Shown: piece by piece, positions 1 to 14,300 of the stretch
Layout of the letters: each line of letters opens with the position of its first letter
How positions within the stretch are numbered: the stretch's first letter is position 1
Source: Phoronis australis
Taxonomy: Eukaryota; Phoronida; Phoronidae
NCBI GenBank assembly: GCA_002633005.1
Contig: NMRA01000036.1
Location: forward strand, 190,869 to 254,868
DNA length: 64,000 nucleotides
Direction of reading: 5' to 3'
Made by a program: the position numbers and the translations under genes
Notes under the pieces: model-generated
Database searches by the model: none
Told to the model about the DNA's origin: nothing
Seen by the model: the letters and a program-made list of their open reading frames with translations, nothing else

Positions 1-120
1 GTGATGCAGATCTGTAGTACAGAGCCATCAGCATAATGTGTGCGTGTGCGTGCGTGTGTGTATGCACGTATGTATATATCTGAGTATATGTGTGTATATG
101 TGTGCATGTATGGGTGGATG
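1..120. repeat. TG-rich simple repeat
   Basis: Runs of GTGTGCGTG and TGTATATG dominate the first 120 bases. It is a degenerate dinucleotide microsatellite, in intron sequence. Confidence 0.75.
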
Positions 121-2098
121 GGTGAATGAGTGAACAGTTTATATTTTATTGATTGATTAGACTGTCAGTTGCCAAAATCTACTCTTTTAATTTAAGTGCT
201 AATAAAAAGTTAGTGAATTTAAAAAGTTAAGTATATGTGAGTGAAAGACCAGGAGGTCTGTAGCAATAAGCAGTGTGAGGCATAAAATTCACGAGCATAG
301 CTGAACTCTCTCCTCTGTACACCTAAAACATTTAATTTGCGAGTTTTAACACGAAAAAGTTCTTAATAAGAATATGTATATTCTTGTCTTGAATGCATTT
401 ATTTCTGTCACTTCAAAGCCATTGTAGTCCAGAATTGTGAGTTAAGACCGAGGAAAAATTGCAGAAAAACTGCTTTTTTGAGGAGATTTTGGCCTCAAAT
501 GAAAAATGTTGAAGATTTCACAGTTTTCGACAGGTCTAAACTGAAGGCATGATGAAATGACTGAAGCTCAGCAGATATATGAACGGGGAATACAGTCACT
601 GTTGAGTAGCGAAACAGAGTAGTATGAAACAACAAAACTAGAAAAACTGAAGTTAAAGTTTAAGCAATAGATACCACACAACACGTACACACAATTATGA
701 GTTGCTTATTCAAGCTTTTAAGAACAAACACTAGATTTTTGAAGTGTATCAGGATCTATATTGTATAAAGCAAGTTAGTTTCTAACGGCAGGTTGAAATA
801 CTTTTTGATTTGCAGAAAGGATTCAAAACGCCAAAAAATACTGTAATCATAAAAATAACACGGGCTGGGTTTCCTATGTGACTCAAGCTTTTAGCAAAAA
901 TTTTACGCAAACTTGATGGAAACACAAACACAGTTTTTTCCCTAAACTGTGAAAATAAACTCACCCTCATTTAATTGACAATGTCCTCTGAATCTCACAA
1001 GTCTAATTGCAGACATTTACTGGCAATTCTCTGTGTATTTCACACAATAAGCAGTCAGTGCAGTAATTGCTTGATTATGTCACACAAAAGTAATTGGCAA
1101 AATTGTCATTTTTCTACTTTTCCAACTTGAAAGTAACTACCTTCAAGTTGCTACAAGTTGTTGAGAAAATTGCCATCAAATTCCATTCATCTTCCGTGTT
1201 GTGTGCTGAAGAAGTGAAGATTTATTGAAAGTGGCTATGAAACTAATGGAATTACGTTGTCAAATTCCTTGAAATTGTCTTGATGAAGTTTGAATTTAAC
1301 AGTTTGATTTGTCATGGTGCATTGAAATTACAGATGTTAAAACAACATGTAATTTGCTGTTCAGAAGCCATTTCGGGCTTAGGTCAGTCAGCTACTGAAT
1401 ACATATTCAGGGGCAAAGTAAGTAAACACAAGTGTGTGTGTGTGCATATCAAGCATACTAAATACAGAAATCTTGCAAGCAAAGATACACGTCATCTTTG
1501 AGTTCACTCAATCATACCAAACGTGAATTCAATTCTTACCATTAATACGACCTAGAAACAATGAAAAAGTCATGAATGATGTCAAACAAGATATTTCTGT
1601 AGGGTCAAAAACCATAGTTGGTTCTAGTGTATGTTTTTGAAAACTGAATGCAGTGTAGTAAGTTTTAGATTTTGAAAACCTTGCTCGCATGGATTTTTGT
1701 GTCCTTCCAATTCAAGACAGCAGCTAAAACTGATGTGGGGGGAGATTTTTTTAATTAGTAGTGAGATGCAGGTTTCAAAATGAGTGGAGGTACAATCCAA
1801 AACCAACTTTACTTTTTGGCCAAACAGGTAGAGCTGCAGCAGCTGCTATAAACTTAACAATTAAAAGCAAAGATTACAGTGTCATGACTAACAGGGATGC
1901 ACTCGGTTTTAGGGTAAAAATATTTGCATTTTTGGGATAATTGTTTGGTGGGATAGACTTCATGAAGTGTTAAACTTTGTCCAGAGCTATAAAACAACAC
2001 ACTGTTGTGTTCAATTCTCGCCATTGGCTGCAAGTCATTCACAGAAACGAGTGCAATGACCTAACCAATATGCTTAAAATACTTGTCTAGTTGTCAAG

Positions 2099-2175
2099 TG
2101 GGGTTTAGCTTAATCTGCTAGACAAGCATCAAACTACGACTGCTGAGGTCGTGAGTTTGAGAACTCATGGAGGCT
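2099..2175 (+). repeat. tRNA-like SINE head
   Basis: TTTAGCTTAATCTGCTAGAC resembles a pol III A box, and GAGTTTGAGAACTC about 45 bases later resembles a B box. There is no closing acceptor stem, so it is more likely a tRNA-derived SINE fragment than a tRNA gene. Confidence 0.4.
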
Positions 2176-2232
2176 GATCTGAAGAAACAATTTTATGGGC
2201 CATTGTGTCATGCCAGTCATGACGTTCGTTAC

Positions 2233-2308
2233 CTTGCTGAATGTCCTCTCTGATTTCAGCATAGTAATTCCCGCCCTGTAGGAATCGTGGTGCATTGTCA
2301 TTTTGATC
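2233..2308 (-). CDS. Gene A exon 17: EC6-EC7 linker, last exon found
   Basis: Acceptor TTTGATTTCAG, donor GTAACG, 76 nt, phase 0 in, 1 out. It encodes DQNDNAPRFLQGGNYYAEIR then EDIQQ. The next exon (phase 1, expected to look like B exon 18) was not found in the 2.2 kb to the left edge. Confidence 0.95.
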
Positions 2309-5300
2309 CTGAAATCAAAGAAATATAACAGTGATAATAATAATCTAGTATTAAGACTATTACTGCAACTCTATTTTTTGGACTTAGTAATCGAAAAAGT
2401 GCTTTCCATCGGTAACCTCTGAAATCATATTTACGATAACTTATACTTACTATATAAAGGCCTATATAACGTAATTTACATTTACAAATGAAATATTTAC
2501 AACATAAATACTTACAATAAATATAATTATGATAGTTACAATTACATTTTTCAAGAAATATGTTAACATTTAAATTCAATATCATATATACAATTATATG
2601 TATCATATGCTGAACATGATTCTGTGTGCATGGAAATTCTCAAATCTGTCAATTAGGAGAGATCAACTTTGAAACATCAATCTGCTGAATGTTAACATAT
2701 TTTTGTCACATACAATTAATTTTTGCACTGCGCGTAAGTATCATAAATTCTCTCTTGTTTGCCAGGTATTGTTGTTAAGTGCCCATAGATGTCACTTATG
2801 TTTGATTGTGTCACGTAATTTATCAACAGCTTTTTTGTCATCACCCATCACGACAGTTGATTTTGTTACTTTTTGCATACTTTATTTTGACAGTGTGGAC
2901 CAAGCAAATAAGGAGTTTCTTAATCATGTCGTTGGTAAATTTGCCAAAGTAAAAGTTCACTCGTCTGTCACATAAAGTGCTAAGTAAGATGATTTAATGT
3001 GAGTCTTTAATTGATGTCTCAGTGCACCCTCTAAAATAGCTAGAAAAGACCAAAGACCCCCCACCCACCCTCGTTGTATATTTAATTATTAAGTTCTGAA
3101 GTTTGCAAATGGAGCTTACCTACTTATTTCCCAGGTTGTAAACATTAAATCCTTTGTACCTGAAGCCTACCTGGTATGTAGAACACCCTGAGTTGCGTAA
3201 TCCTTTACAGACAAAGCTTAGTTACTAAAATGAACATATTGATTCCCTTATAAATCAAACCTACTTACTATGACTGTGATCTTCACATTTGCAGGTACTG
3301 TTCTCTGCCCATCAGAAGCCTGCACTGTATATTGGTAACTGAAAGCAAGTAGCAAAATGAACTGTCTTGAAAATACAGTAAAAATACAAGAAAAAAAATG
3401 TGCAAGTTAATTTCACGTATAGCCTGTGGTGATTCACAGGATATGTTTGATGATAGGATACCATATCTATAAACGAACATTACAGTGACTTCAAATGTAA
3501 AACAAATGAAAAAACATATAGAACCACAAAACAAATATATAATTTATTAAAAATAATAAATTCAGCAAGATGAGTAGAGTGACAGAAAACTGGCCATCAA
3601 GATTACATGAAAACTAAAACATAGAAAATAAAATAATATTCATGAACAAATACAATGAAGTAGCGTACTTCATATTGGTACTGGTGCTACATGGCCTAAA
3701 AGATGGCCCAATTTGATGTTTAACCCCAATCTCACCAATTTTGGACAAAGAATTGTCAAAATTGTCCTTTTTCAAGGTTTTAACATTGCTGTGGATGCAT
3801 GCAGTTTTTTCAAAACGGTGTCTTGTGGTAGCTAAAGTACAGGATTTGACTTTAGTGAAAGGACATCTTTTGATTAAAAAAGATAAAATAAAATTTCACT
3901 GGTCTTCCGTACTGTGTCGTAAATTAGTGAGATTTTACCACATAAGACAAAACTAAACCTGAGATACATAAATTAGGAACAAATGGAGTGAGAGACAGAC
4001 AAGGAGAAACACAAACAACAAAATGTAAATAACCATAAAGTATTAAACAAAAACAACTGCGTAACATGAAGGAAAAGACAAAATGGTGGGTGGGAACGAG
4101 TATTACAGAAAAGCAAACAAACACTGGCCATAAAGTGATGGCCAATATAGAATTGACGCAGACAAAGAACTGGATGAATTATGGAAATACAGCATCACAC
4201 GACTTCCGTAGACAAAACAACAGCACACTAACGTAGCATAGAAATACAATCAAAGATAGTCCCAATAAAACATTTAACGAATTAAATTATTTTTAGTAAC
4301 ATTTCGAAAATATCATTTAGGAACTAATGCTGCACTACAATTACGATTGCCTGGTGGACAGTGAGGGCAATGAAACTTTCAGATATTGGTAAAGCAGTGT
4401 ACAAACTAAAAATGGCGCAAGAGTTGGGGGTCATGATTTTGAGAATTTGTAAAAGAACTCAGAATGGTACTAAAAGCAAATATCACCTAAGCCACACATC
4501 TAAAACGTTTGATCACAAACTCAAGACTAATATACACCTAGAAGGTGAAAGGATCAATCGACATCTTTTACCGAATGTTAGTCAAAACCTTTCACATTGT
4601 TTACCTTCCGTCAACGCTGAAAGAGCAGTCGTATAACTTAACATGCATTTAAATGTTACCGTCAGCCAATGAGAACATGACTGAGAGAAATACTGAGAAC
4701 AACTTTTGTGCATAACTCATGTCATTCCTTTGAAATTAACATTATGCATAATTATCAATTTGCATATTAACTTGATGATGTTTCCGACTGGGTCCATTTT
4801 GGGCTTAGAGTAAGTAAGTAGTCCGCATAGTGACTTAGAATTTTACAGATCAAATTAGGGGCGTTGTTCACCCACAACAGACTTTTTGAAATTGATATGC
4901 AAGGCCAGTGAAAGCAGTTAATTCTTTGTGAGCCCTGCTCTTCAGTGCCGTCCACAGACTTACCCTAGAACAAGCTACTTCTGGAACGAGTAGTCGAGTA
5001 TTGTATGGACGCCGTTTAAACTAGCTCAACTTAGCCCACTTGTGACAACTTACTCCACCTTATCGAGGTGGCGTTATTTGTTATAGTAAGAGTAACTTGC
5101 GCAACTTCTAATTCCTGTTTGGGCAAGGCGTAAGTAACTATGAGCAGTGGTTACATAAAGGCAGGCTTTGGTTTGCGTACCACACTTGCATTAAGTGTTC
5201 ATTGTCATGCACAGAGCTACAACTTCCACCTTACCTTAAGTATCAGATAGGTGTGTGTGGACTCTCTACTCAAAGGTGGGGTAAGTTGCACTAGGTGTAA

Positions 5301-8300
5301 GTTGCTCTAGGGTAGGCTGTGTGTGGACCAGACTTTATTTATACAAGACTGCCCCAGTTGGACTGTGCATGTAAATACAGCTTAAAAGAGTTTAAATATC
5401 GTCCTTGCTGAGATTTTATCTGCTTTATTACCCCATGTGAGTTTAGAATAGCGAAGCCCCAAATGCCCCGTGGAAACAGTGGAATCACTGACAGAAGTCT
5501 TTCCAACAAATGCAAAATGTAATAAGGAAACAAATAAAAAAGGTCACAAGCACAATTCTCAAAAATTCAGTAAACTATGTGATTAAGCATACTTGAGTTA
5601 ACTCAACAAAATAAAATTAGCAAAAATATAAATAAAAGTTCAGTTCATTAGTTATTAGCATTCAAGAAATGAAACACATTAAATCATAGACAGAAATTGT
5701 CACGCTGACATTCCTCGCACCTATTTAATGACTTTCCATTAACGATTTTCTCTTTTCCTATAATCTGTTCCATATTCTTTAAAATTCAACACACTTCATT
5801 TAATATTAGAACAACCGAGTCCTTTAGTAATACTCACTAGCCTTGACCATTGGGTGTCTTCTCATAATCAACAGGCTGAGTGGCTGAAATCAGTCCTGTA
5901 GTGGGGTTCACTTTGAATAACGTAGTTGGAGTCACAAATGAGTAGGTGATCACTGTGCTGACACTGTCCACATCCTTGGCCTGCAGGATACAATGAATGG
6001 AGAAGTTGTTCATTTGGTAAAACAATTTCTTTTGGGTACCTTACTTTACACAGAACCCTTACATAAATTAATGCATTTTATTTTTGGACATGGGATGCCA
6101 GATTGGAGATAAGTAAGTTAAGTGTTTTTTTATGTCAATTGATGTTGGATAAAATGTTGACTTCTTTGCCAGGGCTGGTTGCATGAAACTTTGGGATTTG
6201 TGCACACGATAAATCTGAATTTTGTATATCAGATGCATCATTCAAATAGAAACTTGGCGTGTGATTATGCGAGGCCATAGCCATCCAGTGTTTAACTTTT
6301 ATGCAACCAGGCTCAGAACTTTCACATTCTTTACATCACGTTACATTGTAGAATGATAATGAAGTTTGATGCAAGAATATTTGATTTGCATTAACATGAT
6401 ATTTAACAAAATGATAACGAGAAATAATGAGCAGGGATATTCCTCACCAGGTTTGAACCTGTGCCCTTTGGGCGCACCTGATGATAAAAAGTGTGCCTTT
6501 TTAAAAAAGTTGTGCCCAGCTGACTTAGTGTAATTAAACTGATAACATATGAAACAGAAACCCCAAAGGCAATCAAATAAATGTTTTACCCGACTGACTG
6601 TATGTTGACTAGAACCATACGCTTTTGGAAGAGTGTTGCGTTTTTGATTTGCAGGAAGGATGCACTGCTGCAATGTACTTGTGCCTTTTTATTTTTTATG
6701 CGCTAATGGCACAAAGGCCCAGTCCAGAAATATCCCTGTATGAGAAAGTTTGTGGTGCACAAATATAGTACTGCAACCATGATGTTGAAACTAAACTTCA
6801 CAAAAGAGTGGCCTTTTTCATAGAAGCTCCCTATACAAACGAGTTTCCTTTTTCATACTGTCAAAAATAGATGAGTATCACCACCCTATGATTCTCTAAG
6901 ATTGAAGGGTATACGTATATCCCAGCAGCATGCCCGTCAAAAATATTGTCAAGTACACCCTATGATGCTTTGTGACTTTACCTGGATAGGCAGTACAGGT
7001 GCCAACACAGTCTGGCCCTCATATACGGTGTACTCGTAGTTGTCCAGGTCAAACACAGGTGAGTTGTCATTGACATCCAACACCTGAATAGTGAGCGGTA
7101 CAAAGCTGTCTTGCTTGTCCGTGAAATTCTGACCCTCACGGTCCTCGGCACGCACAACCAGGCTATAGCTTTTTTTCTGCTCGTAATCGATACAGTTTCC
7201 TGAGCCAGGAGTAGGGCATGCCTTCACTGTCACCAGGCCACGCTTGGAGTCAATTTCAAATCTGTAATGAAGATTAACTTTTTTTGTGAGTATTTATTTT
7301 GTTTACCTGTCCATTACGTGGCAGAATCCTATTAGGAATTTCAGGATCCGTCCCTTGGTATCTTGAACTTGGTCAGTTGATAAACATTTACAAGAAGCAC
7401 GGGACACAGTAACAGCTCAAAGTATCACAAAGACTGATTTGTGTGAAGCAGAGCAATTGGGATTCACATTGATTTTCATAAAAAACTCTTCTAAGTGTGG
7501 AAGTATTAGCATGGGTGTGGCTGGATATAAAGACTGCTGGGAAGAATTAAAAGAATAGAATATTATCTGCATTTGCAAACTGCTCAAAATTACTCAATAC
7601 AATCAAACTAAAGTATTGTAATAAGTTCTGAACCGTAATCTTTTTTGGAGTTCTTACGCTCGAGCAAAAGAAGGCCCATCAAAGGAATCTTGTGTGAAAA
7701 TATAGGACAGCCACCAACAGAAACTCCGCCCATTTCACAGCACCTTGCACATTATGAATAGATTTGTACCGCTGTAAAGCCTGTATATCAGGAACACTGA
7801 TCTGAGACCCTTTTGCTTAAAGTATATCATTAACAAACATTCATGGCAATAGTGCACATTTGGCAAAGCAGTTTTCTCTACTAGTTATCAAAATGCAGGA
7901 TTCCTGTAAGTGAACATGGCAAAACACTCAAATGATAGATTTTGGTCTAAAACTGGTGGTTTTTCGAACTTTGTGACAAGCGAAACTGAAACTGAATTCC
8001 TGAAATAAATGAAAACGTTAGAATTAGATTCTTACTCAAAGAAATATTAGTAATAGTAAAAGTTAGCCAAAACAGATGCATTAGATTTCGGTTCACTATA
8101 GTGATGAAATTAGTTCCATTTGGTTTTAGCAACTCTTTGAACCATGGTAGATAATTGGCCTTCAAGTGGTAATACCACACAAAGAACCAAAGGAATGCTT
8201 AACATGGACTGGATTTAGGCTTGGAAATCCACTGTTTGGAGTTGAAACGAAACAGTTTTTTGTAATGCAGAAAATAAAGGCATTTCAACTTTGCAGCACT

Positions 8301-11300
8301 CACCAACATGACAAGACACAACAACAAAAAAGAAAAAAGACTAGAAGGAGAGAAACGAACTTACTTATCAGCTCCGTTTCCAAGGAGGGAATATCTAATA
8401 CCAGCTGATCCCATGGTTCCTGAGTCAGGGTCAGAAGCCTTGAAACAAAGATTAGAACAATGACAGGAACGGGTTTCATAAAAGTGCTTTGAAATGGTGA
8501 CGAAGTCAGTTAAACATCATGCCTTATGATCTCTTGGTCAACTAACATCAATGATTCAAACTCCGATGTCTACCAGGAAAAATAAAATTCAAGTACAACT
8601 ACCATGAATGCATCAGATACTTGTGCTAATTTTTTTAAGAAAGCGGAAACGCCTGAAGATGGTTGACCTAAACGTTGTACCAATTAAGGCTTGAGGTTGC
8701 TGTAAATATGATGTTATTAATCGAAAAAGGAAGCTTTCACTAAATCAAGCTGTTGGTGACGATTTTGTTACTAAGACCAGTATTGGTACTGTTACTGGAA
8801 AAATTTTGCTTTCATTTTACTACGCTATTTGAACAAAAGTTCTAAAAAAGGACAATAACCCTGACCTTTGACCCAGTTGGGGCTGAAGAAACCAACAATG
8901 ATTGGAAATGTTAACTCGGTAAAATTCTAATGACACAATTCTATCTTCAACACATGGTAAACTAAATGGATTGTAATTCTTATGGCACAATTCTACCTAC
9001 AACGCATGGTAAACTAAATGGATTGTAATAACTTTGGTGTATAGAAGATATCACAGGCTTGAGAGCGTTACAATTTTGACAGATTTGTATCACGTAATCA
9101 TTGACTACGTGCTCAATCCAGCGCAGGTATTTTTTTACAACTTAATTAGCTGGTCTACGGTTTGAGATCCCTCATGTCACAGGAGCACATTGAATGCCAA
9201 ATCTTTTCACCGTGTTTGTTAAATCGAACAATGTTCTATCCAAATCATAATTTCTTCATCTGTTTTACATCACTTCATCCAACAAAGAACTAAATCTCCG
9301 GCAATTGACAGAAAGGAGGGTCAAAGTAGCTATACTGCAACATCGCCTAACTTACCGTAATAGAAATAACTGATGTGCCACCAACAGCGTTTTCCCAGAC
9401 TTGGCTTGTGTATTCATCTTTAAGAAACTTAGGCTTGTTATCGTTCACGTCCAATATGTTCACAGTGACCGTGGCGGTGCCAGTAAGGCGTGGCGGGGTT
9501 GATGTGATTTCACGTGCTTCCACCTACAACACAATCATTTTAATAGAAGAGTTTCTCTGAGTTATAAGAACAAAACATTCAGTTCTTTGATAATGAAAAT
9601 CTCCACATTCTAACATTGTAACGAAAATATTTTACTTTTAAACTTATATGTTTCAAGCACTGTTCAGGTAATTTAACTATTTCATTGGGACAACACGTCT
9701 TTCACACTTAAAAGTGTCAAATGTTTTTATTTTATTTTGCAACGGTCACAAAAAGTGAGTCGTGTATCGAGGCTAAAAGTTAACACTTCTTTGTTTTCTG
9801 TGGTTTATATAATACTGTGGTCAGAATGGAGCTTATCTAAATGTAATTATTTTTGGATGGCTTAAAAAACCACTTCATGATTCTTATATTATGATCTTAC
9901 TTTTAATTTGGCATGAGGAACCCAGCACAGGTAAAAAGGTTACCATCGGATGATGATTGTCCGAAAGCTTGAGTTTGCTAATGCGAACACAATAGCCAAT
10001 TGAATTCAGTCCACTTAGGTCTTGGTCTGCTTGGTCGCTTATGTAATCCTTTATGAGACCTCATTTTGTCATGAAAATATACCTGTTACTGTTTGGAGCC
10101 CAGCCAGCTGACTCTCTACTGTGTCAGCAGGGAATGGGGTTATTCAAACTCGTGGTCTCACCAAATTATTGAGGTTTTGGCTTAAATTTTCACTTGTACT
10201 AGGTCCGGCATGGATACCTTTGGTCCTCCCATGTAGTGCTTAGTGTAAATTTAATATCAAAAAATGCACAAGTTAAAAAAATTAGTGGGTGGTCCGATTC
10301 CTTTAAGTTGCAGTGCATCAGGCAATATGGTTAGGCTGCATAGCAGGACCTATTGCTTGCAAGCTTTGAAACAAGAAATCCTTGTGGTTATTCTATTTTT
10401 AAACTGTAAAAACTCTCAAGCTTCTTGGCTTTGCTTCAAGTTTCGAAAAGAGACAAAATTGTGCTTACGAGAAGAATGGTCCAACTTAATTGAATGTAAA
10501 AGAAAATGATACTCAGGAAAGCATTCTGTCTAAACATTACTCAACAACAACCATATGTGAAAGTACTTACTGTTAGTACATATTGTTGGTGTCTGAGTTC
10601 GTAATCAATTTTCTTGGTGTCGATGACAATAATTGTGCCACTGGCAGACCCCTGTGCCTGGCTGGGTTGAACAGCAAATGTCTGTGGAATGTCCTTGTCT
10701 GTACTTGTGATCACAAGTTCAAAGTTGGCATTAGTTCCCTAAAAGAAAATTTTGATTTCGAAGCCTTTGACACAAAAATGCATGACAGACTTAAATATTT
10801 TAAGCTCAATGTATCAATATTTTATGGTTGAGAACTATCATGTTAAATAGATGAAGGCACAAAAAGAAAACTACACACCTTTAAAAACATTTTTGACTAT
10901 GTGACTATGTTCACTGCCAGTAATGGAACATTAAGACAACTGACCACAATGCTACTTGCAATGAATTATGCCTACACAAATAAGTGATGAAAACTTAACC
11001 TGCAAGTGCACTATATAACAAAGACAATTTTAACCTCCATCAATGGACACAGCAAGATCATATTAGGAATAAACTCTGGCCATTTTAAAACAGGCAACTT
11101 AAAGTAAAGGTGGTTTGACATAGAAATCTTCACACTGCCAAATATTTTGTTTCCCTGTTATCTGAATGAATTGTTAGTCAGAAGACAAAGAATGAGTACC
11201 TCATCTGTATCAGTTATCTTCAACTGAAGCCCTGGTAGTGCTGTTTGATCTGGGATGTCTTCAGGAATACTAACTGTGTAACTGTTCTGATTAAATGTAG

Positions 11301-14300
11301 GTGTGTTGTCATTTATATCAGAAATAGTCACGGTGACAGTTGTGGTAGCTGTAGTCTTTGTGTCGTTACCCAGTATCGGGACACCTGGGTTAATGATTTC
11401 TCTAGCCTGCAATGTTAGGAATAAAGAAATTGAAAATCAACTTAAGAGCAGGCTCTTGTTTATGGTTCAAAATTAATTTAAACGCATTTTAGAAACTGGC
11501 GTAATTTCAGTTAGAAGCACAGTACACCCATTTGGTGAGCACATACTCAGCCCAGAAAATCTTTCAGTCAGGAAAAGAAGTCCCACAATGCAATTCTTCA
11601 TGATCTCATCACGCCAGTCAGCCCACATCTCATCTGATGATTGCACATTTTTGACACAGGATTTTCTCAACCAAATATCAGCTCTGCGCCATGTATATAA
11701 TTTATGTTGCTTTATCCACAAAATCATCATTGAACTCTCCATCATGTTAATGAATGAAGTGTACCTTTATGCAAACTTGGAACGTTTGTCCTGAAGTCAG
11801 CTTTTCTCTATCTAACCTCTTGGCCATTAGAAGGTTACCCGAACTTGAATCTACTTTAAAGTAGCCGCCTCCATTTGGTTGACAGAGCTCATAGTGAATA
11901 TTTCGTTTTTCATCCGTGTCCTTGTCCTCAGCATCCACATCCAGAACTTTAGTATTCTGAAAACATTGTGCTCATCAGCACCTGCTTTTAAACAAACTTT
12001 TTAATTTCAATATTTCTTATAAACAAAGTTTTGACTGTGAATAGTTTGAGTTTAGTAGCGAATCCAGGATATCACAATGCATCATTTGTGTTTAAGAAAA
12101 AGAAATTAAATGCAAATTAGAAATGTAACATAATTTATGTAAGTACTTATTAATCCCGAATATCTGGTAAAATGTAACATGAATTGAATAACGGGCCTTT
12201 CTCATCAATGCATTTGACACTGTTTCATATGTTTCTAATAGCTGCAGAGTTCTAAAAGTGCTTTATTTTTTAGCGTTAGAAACTTTGTATATTTTATTTT
12301 TGTATATAACGCTTAGCTGTACATGAGCACAGGATTATTTGATAGAGGCCGTGACAGGAGAGCTCAAGGCTTTTTTCTCCAGACTTTTCTCAAGCATGAA
12401 ATTGTCAACAGCTTCACAAATCAATTATAAAAATGCTCTGACGTAACATAATTCTCTCAAAACACGGCACTTTTAGCGTACCTTTAAGTGTCAAATGAAA
12501 AGTCGAATGGGTAATTGTCATTTTCATAGTCCTGCAATTTGAGAACCAGTTTTCTCAACTGAATAACGTGCATCAAACTGTTAATTTCTCTAAATCTGGG
12601 ACCCCTATAACTATTGCCGTTGAATCTTTTGTTTAAGCAACCCCTGAACCTAATGTTATTATCTTACTTACGTCCACTTCATGCAATGTCACAGATCACT
12701 AATTTGCGTTTATTTTTCTTTACAACTTGGCTTGCAATAGTAAACATCACTTTAGACCATAATTGTCTAATGCTCTTTAATTATATCATTTTTATATTGC
12801 TTACAGGAAGTAATTCTTCGTTGATAGTCTTACTGCTGTCACTAGTTGTCAGGAAGACGGGCGGGACATCATTGACATCGATGACGATGACCTCAATGGT
12901 TTGAACAACATTATGTACTTCATCCTGAAAATTGAAAGCAAGTTTTGTTGTGACCTCAGAAACACATAAGTGAGACCCGTCTGTTTTGGGGCTTTTTCCT
13001 AAGGTAGAGAATGGGAATTGTAGCTAGTATTTTCAGCAAAACAGACGAGTGCAATATCAGGCCATTATTTCGACTTTAATAACTTTGCTTCATTTCTTCT
13101 GCTTTCTGTGAGCATAAATTATCTCGTTGCTGAACTACATTTTGAGTGAATGGACTCACAAAATTTCATCAATTTCCATGACATGTTGTTAATGGCGGTT
13201 GCTGGTGAACCAGTCTCGCCACCTGGTGACTGTCCACAGTATTGGTCATCTTGTTGTTACTGAATGTCTTGACACTGTTTTGTCACGCTAAAATATTTTT
13301 TGAAGTTAGGAAGTTGCCAAGCAATTTGTGGTTTGTTCGCAACATCTGGGGACCCACATATTTGAATATGACAGGAGAGAAAACATTCAAAATAAATCTT
13401 TGCATTGAAGTTGAGAATTAGACTTAAGTTAGCATTTTAAGTTTGATTCAGCATCCAAGTGGCTATGTAACAAAGGAACACGTCTCCTGCTTTATTGTCG
13501 CTCAACTAAAACAAAGTCATTTAAAACTATATAAAGCAGCTCACCGATATCACCAAGGCATACTGGTATGTGCTCATTGTTTCAAAATCCAGAGGCTTCT
13601 CGAGAACCATTTTACCATACCATTGTCTGTTACTGCTACCTGCGAGCTGTATGAACTTGAAGGTTTCACAGGCTGTGGGGAACTGTAATTAAGATGATTA
13701 CTTCATTGAAATGAATATTAAAATTCAAGAAATGATCACCATGAAGCCTTCCTTGAGCATATTTTAGTTATTCTGGATGTATTGGACTATCCAGCTAGCT
13801 GTAAGAATGTTTCAGCAACACAAGAAGGAAATAAGTCTAACACTTCATTTGGCAATTTATGACTTGAGTGTGGCCAAATTGATGTTTTTAACACATTGTT
13901 GGAACCTAATTTTACACAACTTTGTTTTACCATTCAATGTAGGTTTGTCATTCTCTTAACACGTGAAGAATTCATTGATATTGCTCATCCATCACATTCC
14001 TGCCAAAACTTTGCCTAACTTGTTCTAGATACAGGACTGGTGTATAAGGAGTAGTTTCCTTGATTTTAATAGCAGTGACATCACAAGATCGCCATAAAAC
14101 AACACAACAGCCATAAACAGCTGCCTATAGACACAATTTCTTCAGCCGCTCACTTATCATAGGGCAACACAAAATATATGGGCCTGTGAAAAATATGGCA
14201 AATTTCAATTTCTATAATAAGTAAAAATTAATTTCTAACTATGGCTATCATGGAGTCAGATGCATTTTCTGTATTGGAAGTTGGTAGATACTGACCTTAT

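Larger units (their letters stand above)
1..2232. other. Left-edge intron of gene A, no exon recognised
   Basis: Positions 1-120 are a TG/TATG-rich simple repeat. At about 2099-2175 there is a tRNA-like stretch (see the separate entry). I looked on the minus strand for the next EC7 exon (GT-x-V-x-V-x-AxDxD-like, phase 1) and saw none. The open frames here carry no cadherin motif and look random. Confidence 0.6.

Noticed and set aside
2099-2175. tRNA gene
   Set aside because: A and B box-like words are present but there is no acceptor stem or anticodon arm of proper shape, so it was listed only as a tRNA-like repeat.
2703-2975. Plus-strand open frame of 90 codons opposite gene A
   Set aside because: No recognisable domain. 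It lies between two confirmed minus-strand exons.
13600-13690. Alternative minus-strand exon reading SYSSQVAVTDNGM with a donor at GTAAAA
   Set aside because: The other frame of the same stretch gives a 46-codon exon with LEKPLDFET and a perfect match in layout to gene B exon 7, so the short reading is a frame shadow.
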